From Eremophila alpestris peregrina (Eukaryota; Chordata; Aves; Passeriformes; Alaudidae): a stretch of 64,000 nucleotides of DNA. This document shows, one piece after another, positions 1 through 11,820 of the stretch. Both the position numbers and the translations under genes were made by a program. The stretch covers positions 12,351,033-12,415,032 of the forward strand of contig WMCF01000015.1 of the NCBI GenBank assembly GCA_009792885.1, read 5' to 3'. A model generated the notes under the pieces. It made no database searches, was not told the DNA's origin, and was given only the letters and a program-made list of their open reading frames with translations. Position 1 is the first letter of the stretch; each line of letters begins with the position of its first letter.

Positions 1-1261
1 ATAGGATCTGACTAGATATATGGAAAACAGTGAAAAGGTATTACAAAAATTTGATGGGTTATATTGAACATCCACATTGCAAACATTGACATAAGACAGT
101 CTTATGTGTGGGTCCTTTCTAATTAGTGGGAAAAATAAGAATCTTTTAGGGCACAGCTGATCTGCCTGATCTTAGGCATTTATTTTAGGATGAAATAAAT
201 CATCCCTGGAATTATTTACTTCTTTTCATTGTGAACAGAGTAACAGAATCTATTAGGATGAGCTCAGACATAGCCAACCATTAAATTTTTTTTTTCTTTT
301 TCCTTTTTATCAGACCAGTGTCATCCTTTTACATGATTTTTGGGTGGATTATTATGTTCCACTACTGCACTATTATTTCCTTATTCCTTTCTTGAATAAC
401 TAATTCAACTTACTTACATTTTTTCGGCTGAGATATGGTTAGTACAGAGACAAACTTTCATTTAACTTTATCTGTGGTTGCCTAGATATAGTTATTTTAC
501 TTTTTTATTTATTTTAGTTCATATTTTTGGGAAAGAGAGATGAAAGATTTCCAGTATTTATTTCCCATGGTTTGATTGTCATAAATAATATATTTTGTGC
601 ACATGGACTTTTAAAGTTACAAGATTGGCTGCATTTCAAATATAAGTGGTAGTTTTTTTCTGAAAAAGTCTATCTTAATTATTCACTGTGAAATTCAGGA
701 GGGTGTTAGTCTTGTTACAAAAAACTAAAATTATGATGCAGTTATAGTAAATAGGCAGCTGTCATAGGATATTTTCAATAAAATTATTTTTAAAATTCAC
801 TGGTTGAGATTGTTACCTAGGTTTTCCACAAAATTACTGTTCTGCGAAAGTGCCTGGTGTTAATATTTTAATCAATAATGAGTGTATGTTTCCAGGTTTA
901 CAAAATATCGTTAGTGTGACTTAAAATGCATTCAACTAAAAATAATAACAAACTTCTTATAAAGATAAATCCAAGCCTAAGATCTGTAGAATTGCAACTA
1001 AAACTTCCAGTGCTACAAAGAAAAGAAACTGAGAATCAAACAAGGCTCTTGAACTTGAAAAAGCTGGACAACAAAAATCTTGAGAAAATACTTTTTGTGA
1101 GTGTTTTTGGCAACTAGGTTTTGACAATAGATGAAAATAAGATTTTTTTAGAAGGATATAAAAAGGTTTATGTAGTAGGTGGGACTAGGTGTGAAATTAT
1201 AACACCATCTGTCATGCACATCCATGCAAAAATATATTTATGTAGATTGAAATAAATAAGC

Positions 1262-1333
1262 ATATCTATGTGTGTATATATCTGTATATACATATATATG
1301 TACATATACCCATAGCTGTACATATATGTTCAT
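1262..1333. repeat. Degenerate TA/TG/TACA-rich simple repeat
   Basis: About 70 bases of alternating purine-pyrimidine sequence built from TATG, TATA and TACA units. It is an imperfect microsatellite. The 72-codon frame on the opposite strand here, rich in Tyr, Val and Ile, is a by-product of the repeat. Confidence 0.7.
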
Positions 1334-1724
1334 ATGAAAGCATACGTGGATGAAAAGAAGTTTAAGATACCCCATATATTTAATATCAGGTATTACACAT
1401 GACATCTGGATGCATTTCACAAACACTAATCTGTCTTTTAAAGTCCATGACAGCATGATTTAGATTTCCTCTGGGAAGATGACACAACAGTCAGAGCCAG
1501 TACTTACTTTCAGAAAATCTTGTGTTGAACAAGAGTAAAACATGAATAAATACCACCATATAATTTCCTCAAACTAGACTTTGCTAAATATTTCTGATTA
1601 AACCAATAAATGAACAATAAAAATTAATTCCTTGGAGTAATTTTGACCAAAATATTTTCTTATAGACAAAGTACATGTTACCAATACACAAATATTGGTA
1701 CATCATCATAAAATTAAAGCTTTA

Positions 1725-1766
1725 TTAGTAGTACAATTTGAAGTACAATTAGTAGTACAATTTGAA
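1725..1766. repeat. 24-bp direct duplication
   Basis: The motif TTAGTAGTACAATTTGAA occurs at 1725 and again at 1749, identical across 18 bases, giving a period of 24. It is a small local tandem duplication with no evident function. Confidence 0.75.
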
Positions 1767-2734
1767 TTTTATATTTGGTAATAATATATAGTGTCAGTTT
1801 GATCTTGAGTTTTGAGTGTTAATGACTGGAGAAAACATTTACTTTATCATTATTGCATGACTATTTTATTTTTTCTTTGATGAAACTATGTTGTATGTGG
1901 AGAATTATCAATCAGATAATAGAAATCTTGAATATTTGAATGTGAAAAAAAATTTTTTAAAGAATTAGGTTTTTTAACAGAAGACATGATCTGTTATATT
2001 TTTTTTTTTTTTAGTTGTCTGCTTCCGCTTTGGGATTTATTAATGTTTTCCTCATGTATTAATCCTCCTAGACACTTTTTACTATTTCTTACTCTTAGAA
2101 GTACTCAAGATTTGCCCTGCCCAATAATATATTGTGTGATATAATGACAGTAATTTTTAAAACGTTTCATGATATTTATGTAAAGAATATGAAATCTAGG
2201 AATCCTGTCCTGTAGCCTACGCTCAACTGGGAATTGCTTAAAGAATTTAATTTAACAGAGACTGAGATGCTAAAGACAATGTTGTTAACTGTAAGACTTG
2301 TGTTGTTCAGATGCTTACAGCTGGGAGTTCTGATCTTTTCCTATTCTGGAAAAACAATGAAAGTCAAAATTATAGATAGCAATAATACTCAGTTAGCAGT
2401 GATAAGGAATATTAACTCAGTATCTTGTTAGAAGATACGGAAATGTACAAATATGTAAACTACAGATTCTTGTCTGAAAATGTAACATTTGACTGCTCTG
2501 AGGAGAGAGATGATATCCTGAAAGAGACCAGGATCTTAAAGAGGACAAGGACAGGACAATTTAATAATCATAACAGAAAATACCAGGAGGTCTAAATTTT
2601 AAATAAAAAATGGAAAATGCTTGTTGAAATGAGAAATCCTTGCCTTATTTTTCACTTCTAAAGGAATAGTCATTACAATAATAATTCTGCCCAAATCCTG
2701 CCAGATTTCAAGAAAGGAGACCACATCCGGATTA

Positions 2735-2895
2735 CTGTGTCCAGTTGTGGAATCTCCATCCCAGGAGATATTTAATAATTCTCCTTCATGCAATCCTGAG
2801 CAACGTGTTTCAGGATGACCCTGCTTGAGCAACAAGGTTGGACCAGATCACCCACTGTGGTCCCTTCTAACTTTACACATTCTGAGATTCTGTGA
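2735..2895 (+). mobile_element. CR1 LINE 3' end fragment
   Basis: The sequence follows the CR1 3' untranslated region as known in birds: a TGGAATCTCCATCCC-type segment, then GACCCTGCTTGAGCA, then GGTTGGACCAGATCACC, then a terminal TGAGATTCTGTGA. It is truncated at its 5' side, the usual result of aborted target-primed reverse transcription, so no coding part remains. The similar-looking sequence upstream of 2735 (from about 2640) is too diverged to assign. It is an old copy, judged by mismatches to the family as I remember it. Confidence 0.8.
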
Positions 2896-5800
2896 AAAGC
2901 ATATTGATTTTGTTTGTTTATTTTTATTAAAACACACTTTAATAAGAAAAATGGTGGGGGGGGGAAGAGAAAGGAAAGGGGGAAGAAAGTTTCAGAAAAT
3001 GAAGACAGCAGACAATCATGGTAATATCAACACTTTTCCTGCAGTTTTATTTTTTTTTTTGGCATCTAGTCATCCAGCAGGATAAATACAGAGACTCTTA
3101 AGCTTCATGTGCTATTTTTGTAGTCTTTTACCACTGTGTAGGAGGTGAACATTCCTATTTGTCCCAGGAAAGGGCATTTACAAACCTATTTACCATATTG
3201 TTTAACATTCATTAGTTAAGTATTAGTCACCAACTAAATATCGGAACTGCTAATTGTGTGTTTGATTTGTATAATTATGTGGTATTGTTGATAGATATTG
3301 CTTGAGATGGCAATATATCAATTACAAATTAGAATACTAGCACAAAACAATAATAAGCAAGTTAAGGAAATTCACTTTAGTCTCCTTAATATTAATGGTT
3401 ATAATTTTGTTCTTCTTTTTGCATAAATGACAACAGTTTTTATTTTTAGAGATAAATACAGTTTCCTTCCATATCTATAGTTACCTTATTGACTAAGAAA
3501 TCTTTTATTCAGGAGGAAGAAGGACCATGGTTAGAAGAGTCCATTCTAATCAGTAGCCATGTAAGTTGTTTGAGGTTTTTTGTCTGTTTGTTTTGGGGGG
3601 CAGGTGTGTGATGGGGAATGTGTTTAAATGATCCACTTAAACTGTTCTTAAAGCCTGCTGTATTTTCAGCAAAATTAAGGCTCTTTTGGCTTACTGAAAA
3701 CACCAAAAGGATAAATTGTTGATGACACTAGCTAGTGGAGAAAAAAACCCAAACTTTGAAATGTATACATCAAAAAAATATATGTATCAATGTGATTCCA
3801 TTTAGATTCACAGTAGTGGTGGAACAAAAAGTCAGAAATTAATTCTTTAACTAGGAAACAGATGAGGACACTAATTTGGTTTTTGTTTGATAATAAGATC
3901 CATATTCTGGTCTCTGGGCAGAATCAGTGCAGTTAGATTTTGGCCTAAGTACAGATTTTTCGAAGAACTATAATTCATGAAAGCTAAAAATCAGAGAATA
4001 AAGGAGGGAGTTAAAAAACTACATACTAAGTCTCAAGTTATGAGCAGGTGTTCAAAATTTACTTTCTACAGTCTAAAAATGCATAAAGATTAAATAAATT
4101 CCTTATATTCATTAGATCATTAGATCATTAGTTTCTTTCTGAAATTTGGATTTTTGTCAAAAATGGAAAACATGGATTTTTCACCTTTTTTTCCTATTGT
4201 CACAGAATTTTTATATTCAGTCCCAAAGATACATTAGTAATTTGTCTAAGTGTTTGGAAAGTTGGCCTCTGAAAAATTCCTGAACTTGGTTTTGGCTTGA
4301 TTACAATTTAGTTCATAGTCATGTAAAATGAATTTCTTTTAAAAGAGATTTTATTCTTTGAAAATTCAATATATACTCTAAAGAACTGGAAGAGTATCAG
4401 GGAAGTTCATGAAGCATCATAGCAAGGAGATGAAACAGTAGATCTTGCTGTCATGAAACGTGAGCTCCATTGGCAGCATGTAACAAATATAGTTAAACAT
4501 TAAAATTCATTTTTAACATTAAATATCTTGTATCTCTGGAACTTATGCACTTTACATATAAAACACTTTAAAGGTCAGGAAATCAATCACCTGTGTTTTA
4601 CTTGTCATCTCTATTAGTTTAAGCCAATATAAAATAATGAATACTGCTTTGTGTTACTGTTCTGTCTTGGCCTGATTGATCCTCTACAAAGCTATTACAA
4701 AGGTCACAATATGATAAGTCAAAGACTACTGAGGAACAGGAGGGCGTGAGGTAAGATAAACATGTCACCTTTTCAGGAAGGGAGTCAGGTTATTTCCTGT
4801 ATTTGGAGGTAAATGTTAGCTAAACCCAAACCACTTTGGTGTTAAAGGTCTTCCTGTATTTCCATTGTGTAACTTTATTTTTTATGATTTGAACATGCGT
4901 ATAGCAATATTATCATTGAGTTGATCCTTCTAAAATGTTAGATAGATTGTTAAGTCTATCTTTCTTACAAAATTACTTACACAATATGACTGTATATTGA
5001 GTGCTTATGCAATCATTCTCTTAAGTGCATAGTAGGTATTTTAATCATTTGAAATAAGTTTGAATTTAATTTTAAATCAAATCATACAATTATTTATGGT
5101 GCACAAGAGTTATGTCCAATATACTGAATATTTTTTGTAATTTAAATACAGATGCATATAAAGAGAGTATATATGGACATGAATATAGTATTTACATTAG
5201 TTATATATGAAGAAAGGATGGGTAGAGGAAGAGTAAGAGATACGTAATAAATATGGTTGTAGCATTAAGGAAGTAGAAAAAAGACTTTATGGTGTTATTT
5301 AATAACTAGTAATTTATGTCAATAACTAAAAGTTATGTCAATAATCAAAAAAAGTTTTACTATTTTTCATTGCACTCCCTATGAATTAGTGTAGCATTCT
5401 ATTCACACAGTTGTTTCATGTAATTAATTGCTATGAATTATATTATAATGTAACACGTGTTTTTGCTTTTTTTTTTATGAGACTTATAATATGATCAAAG
5501 TTGTGTACTCAATATAAAGAAATATAAAAATCATTTATTATCATCTCAATTGTCTGTGCAATGATAAAATTCCAATCAGGTCACATCTGTTCCAAGAATG
5601 AACATTTTGATTTTATGAACAAAATGAAATATTGGAAAAAAATGACTATAGAAAATAAGTTTTTTTTTTTTTTAAGATTTTCATATGCTGTGAATGAAGA
5701 CTATGGACATAAATACACACGCACACTTGAGTCTCATGTGACTTTAACGAGCAGTTTAAAGTTTAATTACTCTGTTTGAAAAATAATCGAAATAATCTTG

Positions 5801-7202
5801 GAGCAGAGTGAACAAGAGGGAAAGAGAGATAGTGAGGATTGTGCAAAGAAATTTGTCAGACAACATCTTTGACTTCTAATTAAATGTTTTTTTTCATGTC
5901 CCAGATGAACTTATGATCTTCAATAAATCTTATATTGGAGTGAAAGCAAAGCTTAATTTTGTGAATAAACATCTTAAAATAACTTTCTATGAGAAAATAT
6001 TGAACAGAAAATACTGAACCCTGAAATATGGACCTATTCTAAAATGCTGTAGTGCCTTTTAAATGATATACAAAATTAGAAACTATTTGAGAAAGTTCAA
6101 AAATAATTTTAAAAATTTTATTACTTTGATTCCTGAGCTGCTATTCCTGTTATTTCCACAATTCTATGGAAAAGTGTCATTAATGCATACAATGAATACA
6201 ATAAAATATTTTAAAACAAAACAAAACCACCCCATTTCTAAAACCCTAACAAAAAAAAATTCAAATAAAATGTCCCCAGGAATTACAGTAAAACTGAAGA
6301 ATTCAGGTTTGGTCTATAGGTGTTGACAGGGGTTGAGTTGTTAACCCTTTATTATTTACCCATACAGTTGCACCTGCTCTCTTGCTTTAACTGGAAATGG
6401 CCTTAGACAAGAGAATTGCTACAAATTTTGCCTTCTAGTGTCAGAAGTATGATAAAAGTAGGCAGGTACAGACTGGAATTTCAAAAGGTTGTTTAATACT
6501 AATGGACTCTCCAAAAAATGCACTAAGTATACATAAACATGTGACACAAACTAGAAGAAGAAAAGCTTAGTAGTTTTTCCTCCTTGAGTTTTCTATCTTT
6601 TAGAGGATCTTAACTATATAAAATGTCCCTTTCTTATACAATAAAGAGAAAGTATTTTGTTTTGCTTGTATGTATTCTAGATATTTTTCAATGTTTGTAG
6701 AAATTAATTGGAAAAAGCTTATATTTAATTTGCACTTTAAAATGCTTGATCACACTATTTATTATATGAGTTATATATCAATTGAACTATTTCCTATCTA
6801 TTTTTATATTTCTAATGATTTTCTGAGGGATTTAGTAGTGCTGGATTCCTTCTCCAAGGGGAAGAGCTACATTTTTTACTGAAGAAAGTCTAGTTTGGTT
6901 TTGGACAAAATGTCTAGAACCTCTCAATGTTTGTTCCATCTGGTTTTTAATGCATTTTACCATTATACATTTTGACTACTTCTATTATAATTTATTTAAA
7001 ATTAATGAGTATGTGGCCATGAATAAAATAGGAAGAACTGGGCCACTTTACAAAGAAAAGTAATATATATACATTTTTATCTCATAAAAGGTCCTCCTTT
7101 TCAGTGTTCATAAAGCTTCCAGAAATGGCTTCCTTTCACTTTGAATAAGATGTCATGTGGAGAGTTCACATTTGAATTGTATCGGTGTGTAGGCACACAG
7201 TT
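2896..7202. other. AT-rich unique sequence, no gene seen
   Basis: I see no gene. There is a G run followed by purines (about 2953-2990), a second G-rich patch near 3593-3622, a triple ATTAGATC direct repeat (about 4112-4132), and a repeated TTATGTCAATAA motif near 5315-5345. Open frames reach only about 87 codons. Confidence 0.6.
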
Positions 7203-7453
7203 TGTGGTGATTGGGAATGGGGCTGTGGCTGAGCCTCATCCCCAATGGGCTACAGCTGTGCAGGACAGGTGAGCAATACTGAAGGTAAAGAAACATGGAA
7301 TGCTGAGGTGTACCTGACCAATCACAGAAGGGGAGATAGAGTGCACAGGTGCAGTGCATGTAAGATAAAGGTTATAAAAGGCTGTACTGGAGGGCAATAA
7401 AATGCTGATGCTTGGAGCCTTCTTTGGTGTCGATTGTACCTCCTCTGTCATCA
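7203..7453 (+). mobile_element. Compact LTR of an avian endogenous retrovirus, probably solo
   Basis: A 250-bp block much richer in G+C than its surroundings, with the parts of a retroviral LTR in order: TG start at 7203, a CCAAT box in GACCAATCACAG (about 7316-7327), a TATA box TATAAAA at 7373-7379, a polyadenylation signal AATAAA at 7396-7401, and a U5-like segment ending in TCTGTCATCA at 7453. The arrangement and wording match an ERVL-like LTR group that I recall from birds; the class is inferred. I could not confirm a target-site duplication, so the ends may be off by several bases. No second LTR in the same family is seen nearby. Confidence 0.6.
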
Positions 7454-8887
7454 GTGTTAGTACTGGGTACTGAGAGAAGACAAATTGAGAGCATGCTTGG
7501 ACACAGTTGTGAGTAAAATGGGCATGGGTAACTTGTGGATGGAAGCAGTAGAACTGTGTAAGAAGCAGTTTTTACGTCTGCCTTCAACATGCTGCAATTA
7601 CATGTTGGCATCTTACAGCTAGAGTTGTGGGAATCTGTCAGCCCTTGTGAGGGGGGAACAGAGGTAACAGGCATAAATACTGGAGGGAATGTATTCCAGA
7701 GGTTCTGAGTGCTTAATCAAAACCAAGTAAACAGGCAACTCCAAAAACTTACCCAGGGGAGTACCTTGAAAATCTGCAGGGATGCATGGATGCGCAGTAC
7801 GGCTATGCTGTTGTTATTATTCACTGCTTGGTGTTTAGGCACTCCTTATTCTACAAACAAATAAACTGCCAGAGGCCCTGATAATAATTCAAAACAGACT
7901 GAGACTTTAGCCTAGTAATATAACTTTTGTAAGGAGATATTAATCACTTGATTAAATAATTTTCTAGTCTATTAGAAATCAAAATTAGGTATTTCAAATT
8001 ATGGTGTTAAATCATAATTATTGTAACGTATACAAATATATTATGTTAATTTTGGCAGAAGTGTGATTACTCAGTAGTATGTGCATGGAATACAGAGTTT
8101 TACTCAGGAGATTTCTTATACTTTTTAAAAAAACAAGAAATTATCTCAGCTGTATGGGCATGGTAGCTATGAGATGAAATACCAACACTGGGATACTACA
8201 AAAGAAAGGCAGATCAAAACGGGACACTGCAGTGCATAGACTGTGTCACAGAATCCACAGCTTCACCATTTTTTGAAGGTTAAAATCTCATTAGTTCCAG
8301 GTCATAAATCCATAAAGGTTAAAATAAATATTTCCACATAATAGAGCTAGTTTTATTTCCAATCTGTGAATCATGAGAGTATAGAATTCATTAAACTGTG
8401 AAGTACTACAAATTCCATAGGTACCTTCAACCCATGCCTCAATACATTTTTCCTAACATAATAAATACAATGTAATAAAAATATGTAATTTAAAAATTTA
8501 TTTTAAAAAATAGAAGCATCTAAGAAACATATGATTAGAAAGAGCACTCCAAATCAATGGATATAATGAAGTTTAAAATTTTTTAAAAATTATTAAATTA
8601 TAACTTAAATTCATACCAAATATTTCTTGAATGATTATTTTGAAAGTATGAATGAATTCAGGTTGAATTATTGTCATATGTGAAGACTGCAGTAAAACTC
8701 TCCCCACCCTAAAAAAGACCTCCCAGCACTACCCGACTGATATGAGCTGGAAAACAAGTAACGGATGGACTTTGTTTTGCCACTGCTGCAAACACTGCAA
8801 TTAAACCATATTTAACACCAGGTGCATATAGGTTTATATTTTGGTTATTACAGTGGCCAAAAGTAAATGTTTGGGGGGAAATAATTG
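7454..8887. other. Unassigned sequence downstream of the 7.2-kb LTR
   Basis: The first 370 bases (to about 7830) are richer in G+C than the sequence that follows and could be retroviral leader or internal sequence, but no primer-binding site or conserved protein motif could be recognised. From about 7900 it is ordinary AT-rich unique sequence. No gene is supported. Confidence 0.4.
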
Positions 8888-8995
8888 ACTCATTTAGGTT
8901 GAAAAATACCTCTAAGATCATAGAGTCCAACTGTAAACCTAGCACTGGCGAGGCTAACACTGAGCCATGTCCCTAGGCACCACATCTGCATAGAT
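8888..8995 (-). mobile_element. CR1 LINE 3' end fragment, antisense
   Basis: On the plus strand the block reads as the reverse complement of a CR1 3' end: CATTTAGGTTGAAAAATACC, then AGATCATAGAGTCCAACTG, then CCATGTCCCTAGGCACCAC. The order AGGTTGGAAAAGACC / GAGTCCAACC / TGTCCCTAAGCACC is familiar from avian CR1 copies. Only about 110 bases remain, none of them coding. Confidence 0.75.
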
Positions 8996-9423
8996 GTGAG
9001 ATTAGGACAAATATATGATGATGATGCTCAGAATGTTCTCTAAGGTCAGACAGACTTTGGCTCAAGAACTTCTTAATATGATTTTTTTATGTAAGTAATA
9101 ATGTTCCTTTAGTTTTTTTATGAACTTTTCTACCTCATTTTTGAAACCAAGTTGTTTTTTTCTTTAATTTTCATTATTTTGTTGTAAAAGCAACCCATTA
9201 GAAAGGAATCAAATTTGTGTTTCAAGTCTTCAATTCATTTTGGTGACCAGAGATTTTACAAACAGAGTTGTTAAATTGTACCACATATCCTTCAATTACA
9301 CCTTTCTCTGGGAAATTTCTTACGTCTTTTTAAATAAATGGTTTCGCTTCCTAGAATTAATTTGTCTTCTGTTGCATCACATTTCAATTCCCATATCTTC
9401 TGCAAATAATACTGAATAAGACC
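8996..9423. other. AT-rich unique sequence
   Basis: No gene or repeat recognised between the CR1 fragment and the SINE. Confidence 0.5.
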
Positions 9424-9572
9424 CTGAGATTAGCTCAGTTGGTTAGAGCATGGTGCTAATACCACCAAGGTGGTGAGGTTGATCTCCGTATAGGCCAGTC
9501 ACTTAAGACCTGAACTTGTTAATCCTTGTAGAAAACTTTCATCTGAGACTGTCCTGTGATTCTGTTTCTGTG
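9424..9572 (+). mobile_element. tRNA-Ile-derived SINE with CR1-type tail (TguSINE1-like)
   Basis: The head (9424-9497) resembles nuclear tRNA-Ile(AAT). It has a perfect RNA polymerase III A box, TAGCTCAGTTG, at 9431-9441, the D-loop continuation GTTAGAGCATGGTGCTAAT with the AAT anticodon, a weakened B box GGTTGATCTCC at 9477-9487, and an acceptor end GGCCA. It is followed by a tail with CACTTAAGACCTGAACTTG and an end of CTGTGATTCTG, which is a CR1 3' end. A real tRNA gene is unlikely: the acceptor stem does not pair well and the T arm is damaged. The composition matches what I recall of TguSINE1, a songbird SINE mobilised by CR1 machinery. Confidence 0.85.
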
Positions 9573-11770
9573 AAATCTGGTGTCTAGTCTATATAATTCG
9601 CTTCTCAATTTTATTTACATACTGAATAGGTTCTTCCTAAAGTACACATCTAACTTCAACTCCTCAGTAAAGGTGGCCTGTCAAAAAAGATTCAGTCGAG
9701 ATTAAACATATGTTTTGGTTTTAGACCTAAATTAAGACTTCAACTTTTTTTTCCTGTAGCATTTACTAAGAAAGTCAGTTTCAATACTTGTAAACTTGAA
9801 ATACTATGTTACATACTCTACTTGAGGACATCCACACAGATTAGTATATTTGAACTTGACAGACATATTTCAAGAGAAAATGTAATAGAATTTTGACAAG
9901 CATTATAAGAGTTAAAAGAATGAATATAATTTATCACATGATAATATTCTAACATTCAGTGAAGTGTTTTTATCCACTAAGTACTTAACTCATTTTCAGT
10001 CATATGACTAAGTTAAACACAGGAATTTAAAGACATCAATCACTAAAATGATTGTATTGTAGTTAAGGACAAAAAAGGGAGAGAACAGAAAGATGATAAA
10101 TGTTTTTAATTAGTCACATTTTATAACACTTTTCTCACTGAGGAAAGATGTGCTCATGATGGTGATTATTTCTGACTTTTTTCTGAGTGTTTCTTTTGAC
10201 ACTCAAATGGTCATTTGAAAACCAAGGTCAGATGTCTGTGGGTGCTTTGAAAATGGGCAGTAATACTGTTGTGAAGCAACCAATGCACTTGTTATCAGTA
10301 GCAGTTAATAAGCCCTTAATCTCTGGAACTACTTCTACTATGTATAACAGTCTTTGGAGATTTTTTTTCTGGGTTTTTTGAGAGGGTACTAAGGTTATGT
10401 ATTTTTTTTTTATAGTTATTGTTTTCCATCTTGCACCTTTTTTTCTTTCATAAGAGTGATTAAAAATTTGAGAAGTGGCAGCCAACCAACATAACCTAAA
10501 TCTTTTTTTCCTGTTCTGGACTCACATTTCAGTGGAACTTGAACTTCCATGTGTATGAAATTACGTTCCAATGAAATTGCAGAAAATTTAATGTACATGC
10601 ACGTTTATGCTCAAATATTGTATTTCCATTACCCTTTGTGCTGTTTTTTTGTTTGTTTGGTTTTTTGTGAGGACTTTTGCTCAAATGTCTGTTTTTCAAG
10701 AAGTTTCCTGTCTAAGACTGTTGGAAAACTGTGAAAAGCCTTTTTGCTATGGTTATTTTAAGCTCCTTTAGGATGTTGACAGGTGATTTTTGAGTTATAA
10801 TTTTTGTAATTGGAAACAAAATCAAGATAGTGTGGCAAAATACTTCTATGGAGTTGAATTTGGGAATGTTTGACTTACAGTACACTCTCTTTCAACCTTG
10901 GACTTGAGAAACATCCCATTTTAGTGAGTTGGCTTCTTGGATATTATGTTAACTACTTTTACCAGGTAAGTGAAAAGAAGTATAAACTTTTTTGTTGTTG
11001 TTTTAAAGCATTTAAAGGATTTATGGAGGCTTTTTTGGGGGGTATTTGTCAAATTCAAAGTTCTCTTTTAAAATAAAAGTTTTTATTCTTCACAGGCAAA
11101 ATTTCACAAACCTCTTCAATGCTCATATCTTCATAGCAATGTATTTGTTAATGTGGCTGGGCACCCTCCTCACCTTTCTGTATATCATGAGAAAAAAAAA
11201 TAGTTCCTTACACTGTTACCCTAACTGGAAACATTTATTACATTTATTTTTTTAGAGAAACCTGAAAAAGCAGAAGTTTAACATCTTATTGATATTAATT
11301 TTTTGCCTCAGTGGAATTCTAGCATTAATTTGATTTTGGTCATCTTTTTTTTGTCTAAATAGCAGCATTGAACAATATAAACAATATTCAGTTTAAGATG
11401 TCCTATATGAATTTCCCTATTACTATGTAGTTTCCCTGTAGCCATGAAAGATAAGCTGGAGCACTGATCCAACATTCATGGAAATATTCTTGACTTTTAC
11501 TCTGAATTTGCATACCCAGAGAGCATTATAAACAGCACAAATTCCCTTTACTTCCCTTGACCTTCTGTGTCAATATCTATTACATACATACGTACAAAAA
11601 CATAAGGATTTGTACATACAAATCAGTCACTAAAGTAGAGGAGTTTCTTCATTCTGAGTATGTACAATGAACAGTGTCAACACCCACAGCATTAAATCAC
11701 TGACAAGACTTATGCTTCATAAGACAGAAGACGGTGATGGATTGGGATCAAACTTTTTATCTAAAACATT

Positions 11771-11820
11771 TGAAATTATCAAGGTGTTAATGATCACTTG
11801 AACACTTGAAATGATCAAGG
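11771..11820. repeat. Imperfect 36-bp-period direct repeat
   Basis: TGAAATTATCAAGG at 11771-11784 recurs as TGAAATGATCAAGG at 11807-11820, one mismatch in 14, and both are followed by a GTTAAT-type sequence. It is a small local duplication. Confidence 0.6.

Larger units (their letters stand above)
1..2734. other. AT-rich unique sequence, no gene seen
   Basis: No recognisable gene or dispersed repeat. Homopolymer T runs are frequent. It contains a TA/TG-rich patch (1262-1333) and a 24-bp-period duplication (1725-1766). Open frames here are under 75 codons and lack any family resemblance. Confidence 0.6.

Noticed and set aside
9424..9497. Functional tRNA-Ile gene
   Set aside because: The acceptor stem pairs badly, the B box is damaged and a CR1-type tail follows directly, as in a SINE.
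10870..11255. Two hydrophobic exon-like frames with a strong donor (CAG|GTAAGT at 10966) and an acceptor (CACAG at 11095)
   Set aside because: The donor-side frame ends in phase 0, whereas the hydrophobic frame after the acceptor needs another phase; joining them gives a non-hydrophobic frame that soon stops. Likely chance.
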